Origin: JBQTHP01 sp052389755
GTDB lineage: Bacteria > Pseudomonadota > Gammaproteobacteria > Steroidobacterales > Steroidobacteraceae
Reading direction: 5' to 3'
DNA length: 14,498 nt
Assembly: GCA_052389755.1 (NCBI GenBank)
Contig: JBQTHP010000152.1
Coordinates: 1-14,498 of the forward strand
Below, piece by piece: positions 1 through 6,156 of the stretch. Each line of letters starts with the position of its first letter. Position 1 is the stretch's first letter. The notes under the pieces were generated by a model. The model was not told the DNA's origin, made no database searches, and saw only the letters and a list, made by a program, of their open reading frames with translations. A program made the position numbers and the translations under genes.

Positions 1-4
1 TGCA

Positions 5-1588
5 ATGACTGCCAAGCAGCTTGCAGAGCACTCGGTCTGGATGGATACGCCGGTCCCGAAGTTCGCGCCACTCGCTTCGAGCATCGACACCGACGTGTGT
101 GTCATCGGCGCAGGCGTCGCGGGGCTCACCGTCGCGTACTCGCTCCTCCTCGAAGGCCACTCGATCGTCGTGATCGACGACGGTGAGATCGGAAGCGGTG
201 AAACGAGCCGCTCGACCGCGCACGCAACGGCCGTCCTCGATGATCGATTTCACGATCTGGAACGCCTGCGCGGCGCCGAGAAAACGCGCCTCGCCGCCCA
301 GAGTCACGCGGCAGCGATCGCCTTCGTCGAGAGGCTCTCGCGAGAGGGCATCGATTGCGATTTCGAACGCCTCGATGGTTATCTCCTGTTCCCGGAGAGC
401 GCCTCGGGTCCGCGGCTCGAAGAGGAGCTCGAAGCGGCACGGCGCGCATCGCTCGAAGTCGAGCGAGTGGCGCGAGCGCCGCTGAAAGGATTCGACTCCG
501 GCGAGTGTCTGCACTTCCCGGCTCAGTCGCAGCTCCATCCGAGAAAATACCTCGCGGCGATCGGCAGGCGCATCGCCGAGCGTGGCGGACAGATATTCAC
601 GGGCAGCCACGTCGTATCGATCGAATCGGGCCACGCGCAGTCCGCGACGACGGCGACCGGGCACACGGTGCGCGCCGGCTCGCTCATCGTCGCGACGAAT
701 TCGCCGATCAACGACTTCGTGACGATGCATACGAAGCAGGCGGCCTATCGCACGTACGTGGTTGGCCTCGCGATCGAGGGCGAGGATGCACCTCGAATGC
801 TTCTGTGGGACACCGAGGACCCGTATCACTACGTGCGCGTTGCGCGTGCGGGCGATGCGCGATATCTGATCGTCGGCGGCGAAGATCACAAGACCGGTCA
901 GGCGAACGATGCCACCGATCGCTTCGCGCGCCTCGAGGCGTGGGCGTGGGAACGATTCCCGGCGGCGCGCGAAACGGCGTTCCGCTGGTCGGGCCAGATA
1001 ATGGAGCCGGTCGACAGCCTCGGGTTCATCGGCCGCAATCCGGGCGACGAGCACATCTACATCGTGACGGGCGATTCCGGCAACGGCATCACTCACGGGC
1101 TCATCGCGGGCATGCTGATCCCGGATCTCATCCACAGTCGCGAAAACCCCTGGCAAAAGATCTACGACCCGGCGCGCATGACCGTGCGAGCGGCTGCTCG
1201 CTTCGCGCGCGAGAACCTCAACGTCGCCGCGCAGTTCAAGGAATACGCGACGGGAGGAGAGCTCGCATCGGTCGAGGAGATTCCTGCGGACTCCGGCGCG
1301 ATCGTGCGCCGCGGATTGAAGAAGATCGCGGTCTATCGGGACGCTTCCGGTCAGCTCATCGAGCGCTCGGCGGTGTGCACTCATCTCGGTTGCGTGGTTG
1401 CATGGAATGCGTTCGAAAAGAGCTGGGACTGTCCGTGCCACGGCTCGCGGTTCGACACGCAGGGAAGCGTGTTGAACGGGCCGGCGCGCGCACCGCTGGC
1501 AAGGGACGAGGGCGAACATGCGCAGCCCGGATCTCGTCCGACGCACTACGGAAACACTGCCGAATCCGGGCGAAACGCCCAGCGCTAG
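5..1588 (+). CDS. FAD-dependent oxidoreductase (DAO/DadA-like) with C-terminal Rieske [2Fe-2S] domain
   Basis: This is a 527-residue predicted flavoprotein oxidoreductase, probably cytoplasmic; its substrate cannot be told from sequence. A Rossmann FAD-binding motif (GAGVAG, residues 35-40) sits at the usual place near the N-terminus. The middle resembles D-amino-acid-oxidase-family enzymes, including a TGDSGNGITHG stretch near residues 358-368 typical of the FAD-proximal C-terminal part. The C-terminus is a complete Rieske domain: CTHLGC at 458-463 and CPCHGS at 476-481 give cluster ligands C458, H460, C476 and H479. C463 and C478 are placed to form the disulfide seen in bc1-type Rieske proteins. 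FAD+Rieske fusions of about 510 residues are an established family, so the architecture is normal. After the Rieske domain is a polar tail of about 35 residues with no recognisable fold. The ATG at 5 suits the family N-terminus, but only four bases precede it, so its ribosome site is not visible. No operon partner is seen. Confidence 0.9.
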   Translation: MTAKQLAEHSVWMDTPVPKFAPLASSIDTDVCVIGAGVAGLTVAYSLLLEGHSIVVIDDGEIGSGETSRSTAHATAVLDDRFHDLERLRGAEKTRLAAQSHAAAIAFVERLSREGIDCDFERLDGYLLFPESASGPRLEEELEAARRASLEVERVARAPLKGFDSGECLHFPAQSQLHPRKYLAAIGRRIAERGGQIFTGSHVVSIESGHAQSATTATGHTVRAGSLIVATNSPINDFVTMHTKQAAYRTYVVGLAIEGEDAPRMLLWDTEDPYHYVRVARAGDARYLIVGGEDHKTGQANDATDRFARLEAWAWERFPAARETAFRWSGQIMEPVDSLGFIGRNPGDEHIYIVTGDSGNGITHGLIAGMLIPDLIHSRENPWQKIYDPARMTVRAAARFARENLNVAAQFKEYATGGELASVEEIPADSGAIVRRGLKKIAVYRDASGQLIERSAVCTHLGCVVAWNAFEKSWDCPCHGSRFDTQGSVLNGPARAPLARDEGEHAQPGSRPTHYGNTAESGRNAQR

Positions 1589-1750
1589 CAGCATTGCGTT
1601 CTCTCGTGCCCGAGCGTCGTCAAGCGGCGACACGCTCGTGCTTACGCAGCAGCAGCCGTCGCGATTCTGCGAACGGCGACACCCCCAGGGCATAGGCATT
1701 GCTGGCTTGAGGGGGGGCTGGACAGTGCGCGTAAATGCAGCGGAGGAAAA

Positions 1751-2017
1751 ATGGATAACGCCGCGTTACATGATCTCGTACAGCAACTTCTTGCCAAAGG
1801 GCAACTGCCGAACGAAGCCGCGACGCGGCTGGTGGCAGCTTATGGGGAGGATACACCCTGCGCCGTCTGCAACGCCCCGATGCGGGCGTCCGACGTTGTC
1901 TACGAAGTGAGCTTCAGGAGCGGCGACACTCAACCCCTCGTGATGCACTACGCATGCTTCGACTCCTGGGATCACGTGCGCCGGGAAATAATCTCGATCG
2001 GCCTGGCGAGCTTGTAG
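1751..2017 (+). CDS. Small hypothetical protein with CxxC...HxxC zinc-site pattern
   Basis: I do not recognise this 88-residue protein by name. Residues 1-30 look helical. They are followed by C37-x2-C40 and then H66-x2-C69 about 25 residues later, a spacing and residue set consistent with a single structural zinc site (treble-clef or zinc-ribbon-like). The segment between is short and beta-like (VVYEVSF). No signal peptide or membrane segment is visible, so it is probably cytoplasmic. The start is well supported: GGAGG at 1742-1746 lies four bases before the ATG. The 160 bases upstream hold no convincing promoter; TTGAGG (1707) and TAAATG (1732) are present, but 19 bases apart. A strong hairpin follows its stop codon, separating it from the sigma-factor gene, so it is probably a separate unit. 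Reality of the gene is fairly sure; function is unknown. Confidence 0.72.
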   Translation: MDNAALHDLVQQLLAKGQLPNEAATRLVAAYGEDTPCAVCNAPMRASDVVYEVSFRSGDTQPLVMHYACFDSWDHVRREIISIGLASL

Positions 2018-2021
2018 AACC

Positions 2022-2046
2022 CCGCCATCCGTCGAACGGACGGCGG
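2022..2046 (+). terminator. Intergenic hairpin, possible terminator
   Basis: An 11-bp stem with one mismatch (CCGCCATCCGT / ACGGACGGCGG) and a CGA loop starts five bases after the stop codon of the small zinc-site protein. It is GC-rich and stable but is not followed by a T-run, so it is either a weak intrinsic terminator or an RNA-processing or stability element. It covers the GTG at 2046, the most upstream in-frame start of the sigma gene, which argues against use of that start. Confidence 0.45.
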
Positions 2047-2073
2047 TGCATCCGATCTTCGGCGGCATGCGTA
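2047..2073 (+). promoter_or_regulatory. Candidate ECF-sigma promoter upstream of the sigma-factor gene
   Basis: TGCATCCG (2047-2054), 15 bases, then CGTA (2070-2073). The same two blocks with exactly the same spacing occur at 3440-3466 upstream of the DUF4331 gene. ECF sigma factors usually recognise a conserved -35 and a short -10 about 16-17 bases apart and commonly drive their own gene, so this fits an autoregulatory promoter. Transcription would begin near 2080-2083, just before the ATG at 2085, giving a very short leader. The assignment rests on pattern comparison only. Confidence 0.4.
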
Positions 2074-2084
2074 CTGAGAGTACG
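2070..2084 (+). repeat. 15-bp inverted repeat immediately before the sigma-factor ATG
   Basis: CGTACT-GAG-AGTACG is a perfect inverted repeat with 6-bp arms and a 3-base centre, ending one base before the ATG at 2085. It overlaps the candidate -10 element (CGTA, 2070-2073) and the only Shine-Dalgarno-like bases (GAGAG, 2076-2080). It could be a protein-binding site or a small hairpin limiting translation. It could also be chance. Confidence 0.3.
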
Positions 2085-2681
2085 ATGCCGCCCGATGACG
2101 GCCACCGCCTCGTACCCGTGAGCGCGCCGCTGCAGACTGGCGATGAGGCGGAGCTGGAGCGGCTGATCGCCGCGTGCGCGCGCCGGGACGCGCGAGCACT
2201 TCGCCGACTCTACGATCTTACGGCCGCGCATCTTCTCGCCTGCGTGTTGCGGATTCTGCGGCGGCGCGCGCTGGCGGAGGAGACGCTGCAGGACGTGTTC
2301 ATCAGTGTCTGGCAGCGGGCGGCGCAATACGAGCCGCGGCGCGGCCGGCCGCGTGCGTGGCTCTTCTCGATCGCGCGGAATCGCGCGATCGATGCGCTGC
2401 GTCGCGAGCGCATCAATGACGACGTCGACGTGCACGCGGAGAGTCTTCCTGATCCCGCGTCCGATGTTGCCGCGGAATCGATGATGAGCGGGCGCCTCGC
2501 CGCAGGCCTGGCGCGCTGCCTCGAGCTGCTCACGACCGACCAGCGCCGCGGTATCGAGCTCGCGTTCATCGACGGTCTGTCGCATGCCGAGATCGCGAAC
2601 GTCACGGGCGAGGCCCTCGGCACGATCAAGAGCTGGATCCGCCGCGGATTACTCTCACTCAGGCAGTGTCTCGAGCGATGA
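2085..2681 (+). CDS. ECF-type RNA polymerase sigma factor (SigK-like, RskA-associated)
   Basis: This is a group 4 (ECF) sigma-70 factor of 198 residues from the ATG at 2085. Region 2 spans about residues 30-110, with a core-binding and -10 recognition segment (AEETLQDVFISVWQ, then WLFSIARNRAIDALR). Region 4 spans about 145-195, ending in a helix-turn-helix (LSHAEIANVTGEALGTIKSW) that reads the -35 element. Regions 1 and 3 are absent, as usual for ECF factors. The frame stays open upstream to a GTG at 2046 and an ATG at 2067. I prefer 2085 because a hairpin covers 2046, the candidate promoter would start transcripts near 2080, and GAGAG lies shortly before 2085. Its stop overlaps the anti-sigma start (ATGA), the standard arrangement for a sigma/anti-sigma pair. 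The likely target is the downstream DUF4331-to-receptor chain. The SigK-like label rests mainly on the RskA-type partner. Confidence 0.88.
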   Translation: MPPDDGHRLVPVSAPLQTGDEAELERLIAACARRDARALRRLYDLTAAHLLACVLRILRRRALAEETLQDVFISVWQRAAQYEPRRGRPRAWLFSIARNRAIDALRRERINDDVDVHAESLPDPASDVAAESMMSGRLAAGLARCLELLTTDQRRGIELAFIDGLSHAEIANVTGEALGTIKSWIRRGLLSLRQCLER

Positions 2682-3370
2682 AACTGCAGAACCCGGAAGT
2701 CGTCGACGCGCTCGCTGCCGAATATGTCATCGGCACGCTGCGCGGGTCGGCCCGACGCCGCTTCGATCGCTATCGCGCACGCGAGTGGCACATCGAGCGC
2801 CGCGTAAACGCGTGGGAGGATCGTCTGATGCCTCTGGCGTACACACTTGCGCCGGTCACGCCTTCGCCCGAAGTGTGGTTCGCCATCGAGCGCCGGATCC
2901 GGGCGGAATCACCGCCCGCCCGCCCGCTCGCGGCACGTCGATCTCTTCGGGCGCTTGCGGCCGTCGTCGCGATATGCGCGGTGTTCGCCGGCGGGTTCCT
3001 GCTCTGGCGTGCGGGCTTTGCGCCAGGCTTGGAGCCGATCGCGACGATTGCCGCAGCCGATGCTCGACCGATCTGGCGGATCGAGCTCGACGCTGAGCTG
3101 ACGCGGCTGCGCGCCGTCAACATCGGTGCACCGCCGGAACAGCCCGGCCGCTCGTTCGAGCTTTGGGCGCTGCCCGATGAAGGGGCGCCCGTCTCGCTCG
3201 GATTGCTGCCCGTATCGGGGCGTCTCGAGCGCAGCCTCGATGCGGATCAGGCGCGCGCGCTGCGCGCTGCACCGCGGGTGGCGGTGAGCCTCGAGCCCGC
3301 CGGCGGTTCCCCGACTGGGGCACCCACCGGACCGGTGCTGTTCGTCGCAGATCGTCGCATGCCGGGTTGA
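2678..3370 (+). CDS. RskA-type membrane anti-sigma factor
   Basis: This 230-residue predicted inner-membrane anti-sigma factor should hold the upstream ECF sigma inactive until a periplasmic signal triggers release. The N-terminal cytoplasmic part carries the RskA-like signature around residues 10-21 (ALAAEYVIGTL) and a basic helical region to about 80. One transmembrane helix lies at about 91-110. The periplasmic C-terminal domain shows motifs typical of the RskA C-terminal domain: SFELWALPDEGAPVSLG near 155-175, and a VAVSLEP...GSPTGAPTGPVLF strand pair near the end. The start chosen is the ATG at 2678, overlapping the sigma stop by ATGA; an in-frame ATG four codons upstream lies inside the sigma gene and lacks that coupling. 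There is no zinc-binding HxxxCxxC motif, so it is not a ZAS/RsrA type. Related RskA proteins are cleaved by site-1 and site-2 proteases; none is encoded here. Confidence 0.85.
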   Translation: MKLQNPEVVDALAAEYVIGTLRGSARRRFDRYRAREWHIERRVNAWEDRLMPLAYTLAPVTPSPEVWFAIERRIRAESPPARPLAARRSLRALAAVVAICAVFAGGFLLWRAGFAPGLEPIATIAAADARPIWRIELDAELTRLRAVNIGAPPEQPGRSFELWALPDEGAPVSLGLLPVSGRLERSLDADQARALRAAPRVAVSLEPAGGSPTGAPTGPVLFVADRRMPG

Positions 3371-3439
3371 GCAGCCCGCTCGCGCCTTCAGCGTGCGGCT
3401 CGAGCGAGGTAGGCGATACGGAAAATCCCCAGGGCTGGA

Positions 3440-3466
3440 TGCATCCGCTACGCCGGATGCGCCGTA
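3440..3466 (+). promoter_or_regulatory. Candidate ECF-sigma promoter upstream of the DUF4331 gene
   Basis: TGCATCCG (3440-3447), 15 bases, then CGTA (3463-3466) repeats the arrangement found before the sigma gene at 2047-2073. Transcription would begin near 3474, leaving a leader of about 40 bases that contains the strong ribosome site before the GTG at 3514. The 143-base gap between the anti-sigma and DUF4331 genes holds no better promoter that I can see. The assignment is by comparison only. Confidence 0.42.
3441..3460 (+). repeat. 20-bp inverted repeat overlapping the candidate DUF4331 promoter
   Basis: GCATCCG and CGGATGC form perfect 7-bp arms around a 6-base loop. The loop start (CTACG, 3448-3452) is itself complementary to CGTAG at 3463-3467, so two mutually exclusive pairings exist. 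As DNA it could be an operator on the spacer between the candidate -35 and -10. There is no following T-run, so a classical terminator for the anti-sigma gene is less likely. Confidence 0.35.
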
Positions 3467-3513
3467 GAGGCACGTGTACAGAACCGACCCAACCCTTCAG
3501 GAGGGGGATACAC

Positions 3514-5004
3514 GTGAACACCGGACGAAATCTACCGCAGCGCGCCGTGTCAGCCGTCGGCGCGATCATCGCCACGTCGCTGGCGCAGCTCGCGCTCGCC
3601 TCGAATCACAGCGATGCGCCGCTGATCAAGCAGGATCCGCAGGCCAATCTCACCGATGTCTACGCCTTCATCGGCACCCGCTACGACAACCCGTCGATCA
3701 AGGTGCTGAACGTGAGCATGAGCTTCCGGCCGTTCTCCGAGCCGGGAGACGGCGCGATGTACGAGCGCTTCGCGGACGACGCTCGCTACAGCATTCACAT
3801 CACCGATCCCAGGAACGGGGCGACGAAGTTGCGCTACGACTTTTTCTTCTCGCCCGTGGACGAAGGCTACAAGAACCGCAACACGATTCTCTCGTACGGC
3901 CTCGGCACTGAAGTCGGACCCATTCAGACGGTCGGCGATGCGCGGCAGAATTTCACCCAGACGTACCGCGTCGTCAAAGTGACCGAGCATCACAGCGACA
4001 CGATCGGTCGTCGTCTGCTAACGCCGCCGCCCAACGTCGGCAAGAACGTCACGCCGTTCTACAACGACGCCGACGGCAGGGCCGTCTCCGGCGCGACGAC
4101 GGCAGCCGACCTCGACGTCTATACCAGCTCGACGATCTACGACCTCAAGTCCGGCGAAGTCGCGTGGGCCGGTCATCGCGACGATAGCTTCTTCTGCGAC
4201 ATCCCGGGCATCTTCGATCTGCTGGACGTGCGCATCCTGGACAACAACGGGAGTCTGAGCGACGGCCTGGGCCAGGACGGCAACGGTGTCGACGGCTTCA
4301 AGGGCTTCAACGTTCTGACCATCGTGATGCAGATTCCGCTCCGCGAGCTCGAAGACGCAGGCATCCCGAGGAAGTACGACACGGTGTTCTTCGGACAGCA
4401 GACCGGCGTCGGCGTCTACGCCTCGGTGAGCCGGCCGCGCGTCACCCTGCGCAAGAGTGACGGCACGCGGCTGAACACGGGCGGGTGGACGCAGGTTTCG
4501 CGCCTGGGCAATCCGTTCTTCACCGAAGCTCTCGTGGCGCACGTCGATAAGGACCGCTTCAACCGCACACCGGCGACGAAGGATGCCGCGTTCGCGACCT
4601 ATGCGCGCAATCCGGAGCTCGCGACGCTGATCAACGCTGTCTTCGGGACGGCCTTCGTCAACACGAACCGCACCGATCTGGAAAAGATCTTCATTCCGGA
4701 AGTGCTCAAGGTCGTCACGACGACGGACCCGGTGCGCCTGTCGGGTCAGGCCGGATTTCATCGGCTGGGATTCATCGGCGGCGACACGACGAACGGCATA
4801 TCGGGCGGTTGGCCAAACGGCCGCCGCTTCGGCGACGACGTGGCGGATATCGCGCTGACCGCGATAGCCAGTGGTCCGAGCTACGCGACGATCACGATCG
4901 TCGGCGACAACGTGGCCGCGAACGACCTGCCGTACCACCAGGTCTTTCCGTACATCGCGACGCCGCAGTCCGGCAGCAACAACCGCAAGGACCCGGGGCC
5001 TTGA
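3514..5004 (+). CDS. Exported DUF4331 domain-containing protein
   Basis: This 496-residue secreted or periplasmic protein belongs to the DUF4331 family, whose function is not established. A Sec signal peptide covers residues 1-29 (NLPQR basic region, then hydrophobic AVSAVGAIIATSLAQLALA). Directly after it comes the family's hallmark start, SNHSDAPLIKQDPQANLTDVYAF at about 30-52. The rest is beta-rich with many Asp/Asn/Gly turns and aromatic residues. The start is GTG at 3514, preceded by a very strong ribosome site (AGGAGGGGG, 3499-3507). The frame is open further up to 3367, but that part lacks a ribosome site and would bury the signal peptide. It is first in a chain of four genes, and its stop overlaps the next start (TTGA). 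The candidate ECF promoter just upstream suggests control by the neighbouring sigma factor. Confidence 0.9.
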   Translation: MNTGRNLPQRAVSAVGAIIATSLAQLALASNHSDAPLIKQDPQANLTDVYAFIGTRYDNPSIKVLNVSMSFRPFSEPGDGAMYERFADDARYSIHITDPRNGATKLRYDFFFSPVDEGYKNRNTILSYGLGTEVGPIQTVGDARQNFTQTYRVVKVTEHHSDTIGRRLLTPPPNVGKNVTPFYNDADGRAVSGATTAADLDVYTSSTIYDLKSGEVAWAGHRDDSFFCDIPGIFDLLDVRILDNNGSLSDGLGQDGNGVDGFKGFNVLTIVMQIPLRELEDAGIPRKYDTVFFGQQTGVGVYASVSRPRVTLRKSDGTRLNTGGWTQVSRLGNPFFTEALVAHVDKDRFNRTPATKDAAFATYARNPELATLINAVFGTAFVNTNRTDLEKIFIPEVLKVVTTTDPVRLSGQAGFHRLGFIGGDTTNGISGGWPNGRRFGDDVADIALTAIASGPSYATITIVGDNVAANDLPYHQVFPYIATPQSGSNNRKDPGP

Positions 5005-5321
5005 GGGTCGGATTGCACGCAGGTCTGCTCCTCCTCGGCGTCGCGGCTGTGCTCACCGCGACGCCGGGGTTCGAGCGCCACGCGAACACGGGCGAGCGAA
5101 CCGATACACGGGCGATGAGCGCACGGGCGCCGAAGCGTGTCAGCGATGACCGCGCATCGAGAGGAAATGCCGGCGCGCCGCTCCTGCGCGAGTCGCAACT
5201 CGATGGGCTACTGGAGGCGTTCAATGCGGATCTCGGCGACGACGGCGTACCGATTGAGCGCCAGGAACTGGAAGAAGCGCTGCGAACGGATCCGGAGCTG
5301 CGAGATGCGTTGCTGGAATAG
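5001..5321 (+). CDS. Small exported or membrane-anchored hypothetical protein (TTG start)
   Basis: I do not recognise this protein of 106 residues. The first 20 residues are hydrophobic with one early Arg (MRVGLHAGLLLLGVAAVLTA), giving either a signal peptide or an N-terminal anchor. A polar, disordered-looking segment follows (about 22-60), then a short acidic helical region (about 63-106) rich in Glu, Asp and Leu. The start is inferred as TTG at 5001, overlapping the DUF4331 stop (TTGA), with AAGGA at 4987-4991 at reasonable spacing. The next gene begins inside its last codons. Position between two exported proteins, plus translational coupling on both sides, suggests it belongs to the same system. 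No Cys or His cluster suggests metal binding. An in-frame start further down would lose the hydrophobic segment. Confidence 0.6.
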   Translation: MRVGLHAGLLLLGVAAVLTATPGFERHANTGERTDTRAMSARAPKRVSDDRASRGNAGAPLLRESQLDGLLEAFNADLGDDGVPIERQELEEALRTDPELRDALLE

Positions 5322-6156
5322 AGGCCCGGCCATCGACTGGGTCGCGATACTCGTGGCGCTCATCTCGCCGGCAGTGAGCGCGCACGATTTCTGGATCGAG
5401 CCTGCGACATTCCAGCCGCAGATCGCGGAGCGGGTGAGCGTCAGCCTTCGCGAAGGAGACCGATTCGACGGTCGGCCCGTGCCACGTGATGCCACCCGGA
5501 TTACGCAGTTCATCGCGAACGGCCCCGGCGGAGCACAACCGATCGTCGGGATCGACGGACGAGATCCGGCCGGCGTGGTCCGGCTGAACGCGCCTGGGAT
5601 ATATGTGCTCGGTTATCGAAGTAACCACGCCTTCACGACGATGGAAGCCTGGAGATTCGAGGAGCACCTGATCGAGAAGGGCCTCGAGCCGATCGCCGAG
5701 CTGCGCAGGAAACGTGGCATCAGCAATCGCAGCGCGCGTGAGGCGTATTCGCGGTATTCAAAGGCCCTGGTGCATGCAGGCGATCCCTCCGGCGAAGCGG
5801 CGAGTCGCCCGTTGGGCTTCAAGCTCGAGCTCATCGCGGAGTTCAACCCCTACGAGATGGGCAGCCGGAGAGAGGCTTCATTTCGACTCTTGTTCGACGG
5901 CAAGCCGCTGGAAGGTGCGCTCGTCACGGCCACGCCGCACGATGCGCCGGACAGTGCGCTGCAGGCGCGCACAGATGCCGAAGGCCGCGCGAAATACACA
6001 CTGCGTGACACCGGTGCCTGGCTGATTGCGGTTGTGCACATGATCGAGGCGCCGCCGGGTCTGGGCGCGGAGTGGGAGAGCTTCTGGGCGTCGCTTACTT
6101 TCGAGACGTCTCCGCCAATCGCCCGCGCTGCATCCGCAGACATCCTTCGCCCATAA
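5305..6156 (+). CDS. Exported DUF4198 domain-containing protein, putative periplasmic metal-uptake accessory
   Basis: This 283-residue exported protein belongs to the DUF4198 family, whose members include proteins annotated as periplasmic components of nickel/cobalt-type uptake; the biochemical role is unproven. The hydrophobic segment is at about 10-26 and predicted cleavage after VSA leaves His27 as the first mature residue (HDFWIEP). The C-terminal half carries a carboxypeptidase-regulatory/Ig-like beta region (FRLLFDGKPLEGALVTATP, then TDAEGRAKYTL) typical of the family, from about 190 to 265. The ATG at 5305 is chosen because GGAG at 5294-5297 precedes it by seven bases; it overlaps the small upstream gene by 17 bp. 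The frame is open to 5137 but that stretch lies inside the neighbour. Its TAA overlaps the receptor ATG (TAATG). The context beside a TonB-dependent receptor supports a role in substrate uptake. Confidence 0.8.
   Translation: MRCWNRGPAIDWVAILVALISPAVSAHDFWIEPATFQPQIAERVSVSLREGDRFDGRPVPRDATRITQFIANGPGGAQPIVGIDGRDPAGVVRLNAPGIYVLGYRSNHAFTTMEAWRFEEHLIEKGLEPIAELRRKRGISNRSAREAYSRYSKALVHAGDPSGEAASRPLGFKLELIAEFNPYEMGSRREASFRLLFDGKPLEGALVTATPHDAPDSALQARTDAEGRAKYTLRDTGAWLIAVVHMIEAPPGLGAEWESFWASLTFETSPPIARAASADILRP
6129..6155 (+). promoter_or_regulatory. Weak third copy of the TGCATCCG-N15-CGTA element (ending CATA)
   Basis: TGCATCCG at 6129-6136 is followed 15 bases later by CATA at 6152-6155, so the first block is identical and the second matches three of four bases. 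It lies inside the end of the DUF4198 gene, just before the receptor. If active, transcription would start near 6163 and translation would need the GTG at 6189. It could equally be coding sequence by chance. Confidence 0.2.

Noticed and set aside
1500..1588. Possible frameshift at the end of the FAD/Rieske gene, because the tail after the Rieske domain looks unlike a folded segment
   Set aside because: The Rieske domain is complete before the tail, and neither alternative frame gives a recognisable continuation. C-terminal tails vary in this family.
355..1695. 446-residue open frame on the plus strand in another frame of the FAD/Rieske gene
   Set aside because: It has Arg/Ser/His-rich composition and no motif, while the FAD and Rieske motifs are in the other frame.
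1625..1929. CGGCGACAC repeated at 1625, 1674 and 1921
   Set aside because: It is a short GC-rich word with irregular spacing, one copy is inside a coding region, and similar words recur across the window. It is consistent with base composition.
3437..3467. Resemblance of the 3437-3467 region to enterobacterial REP elements (GCCGGATGCG)
   Set aside because: It is a single copy in the window and the match is only a short core. The shared -35/-10 arrangement explains the sequence better.
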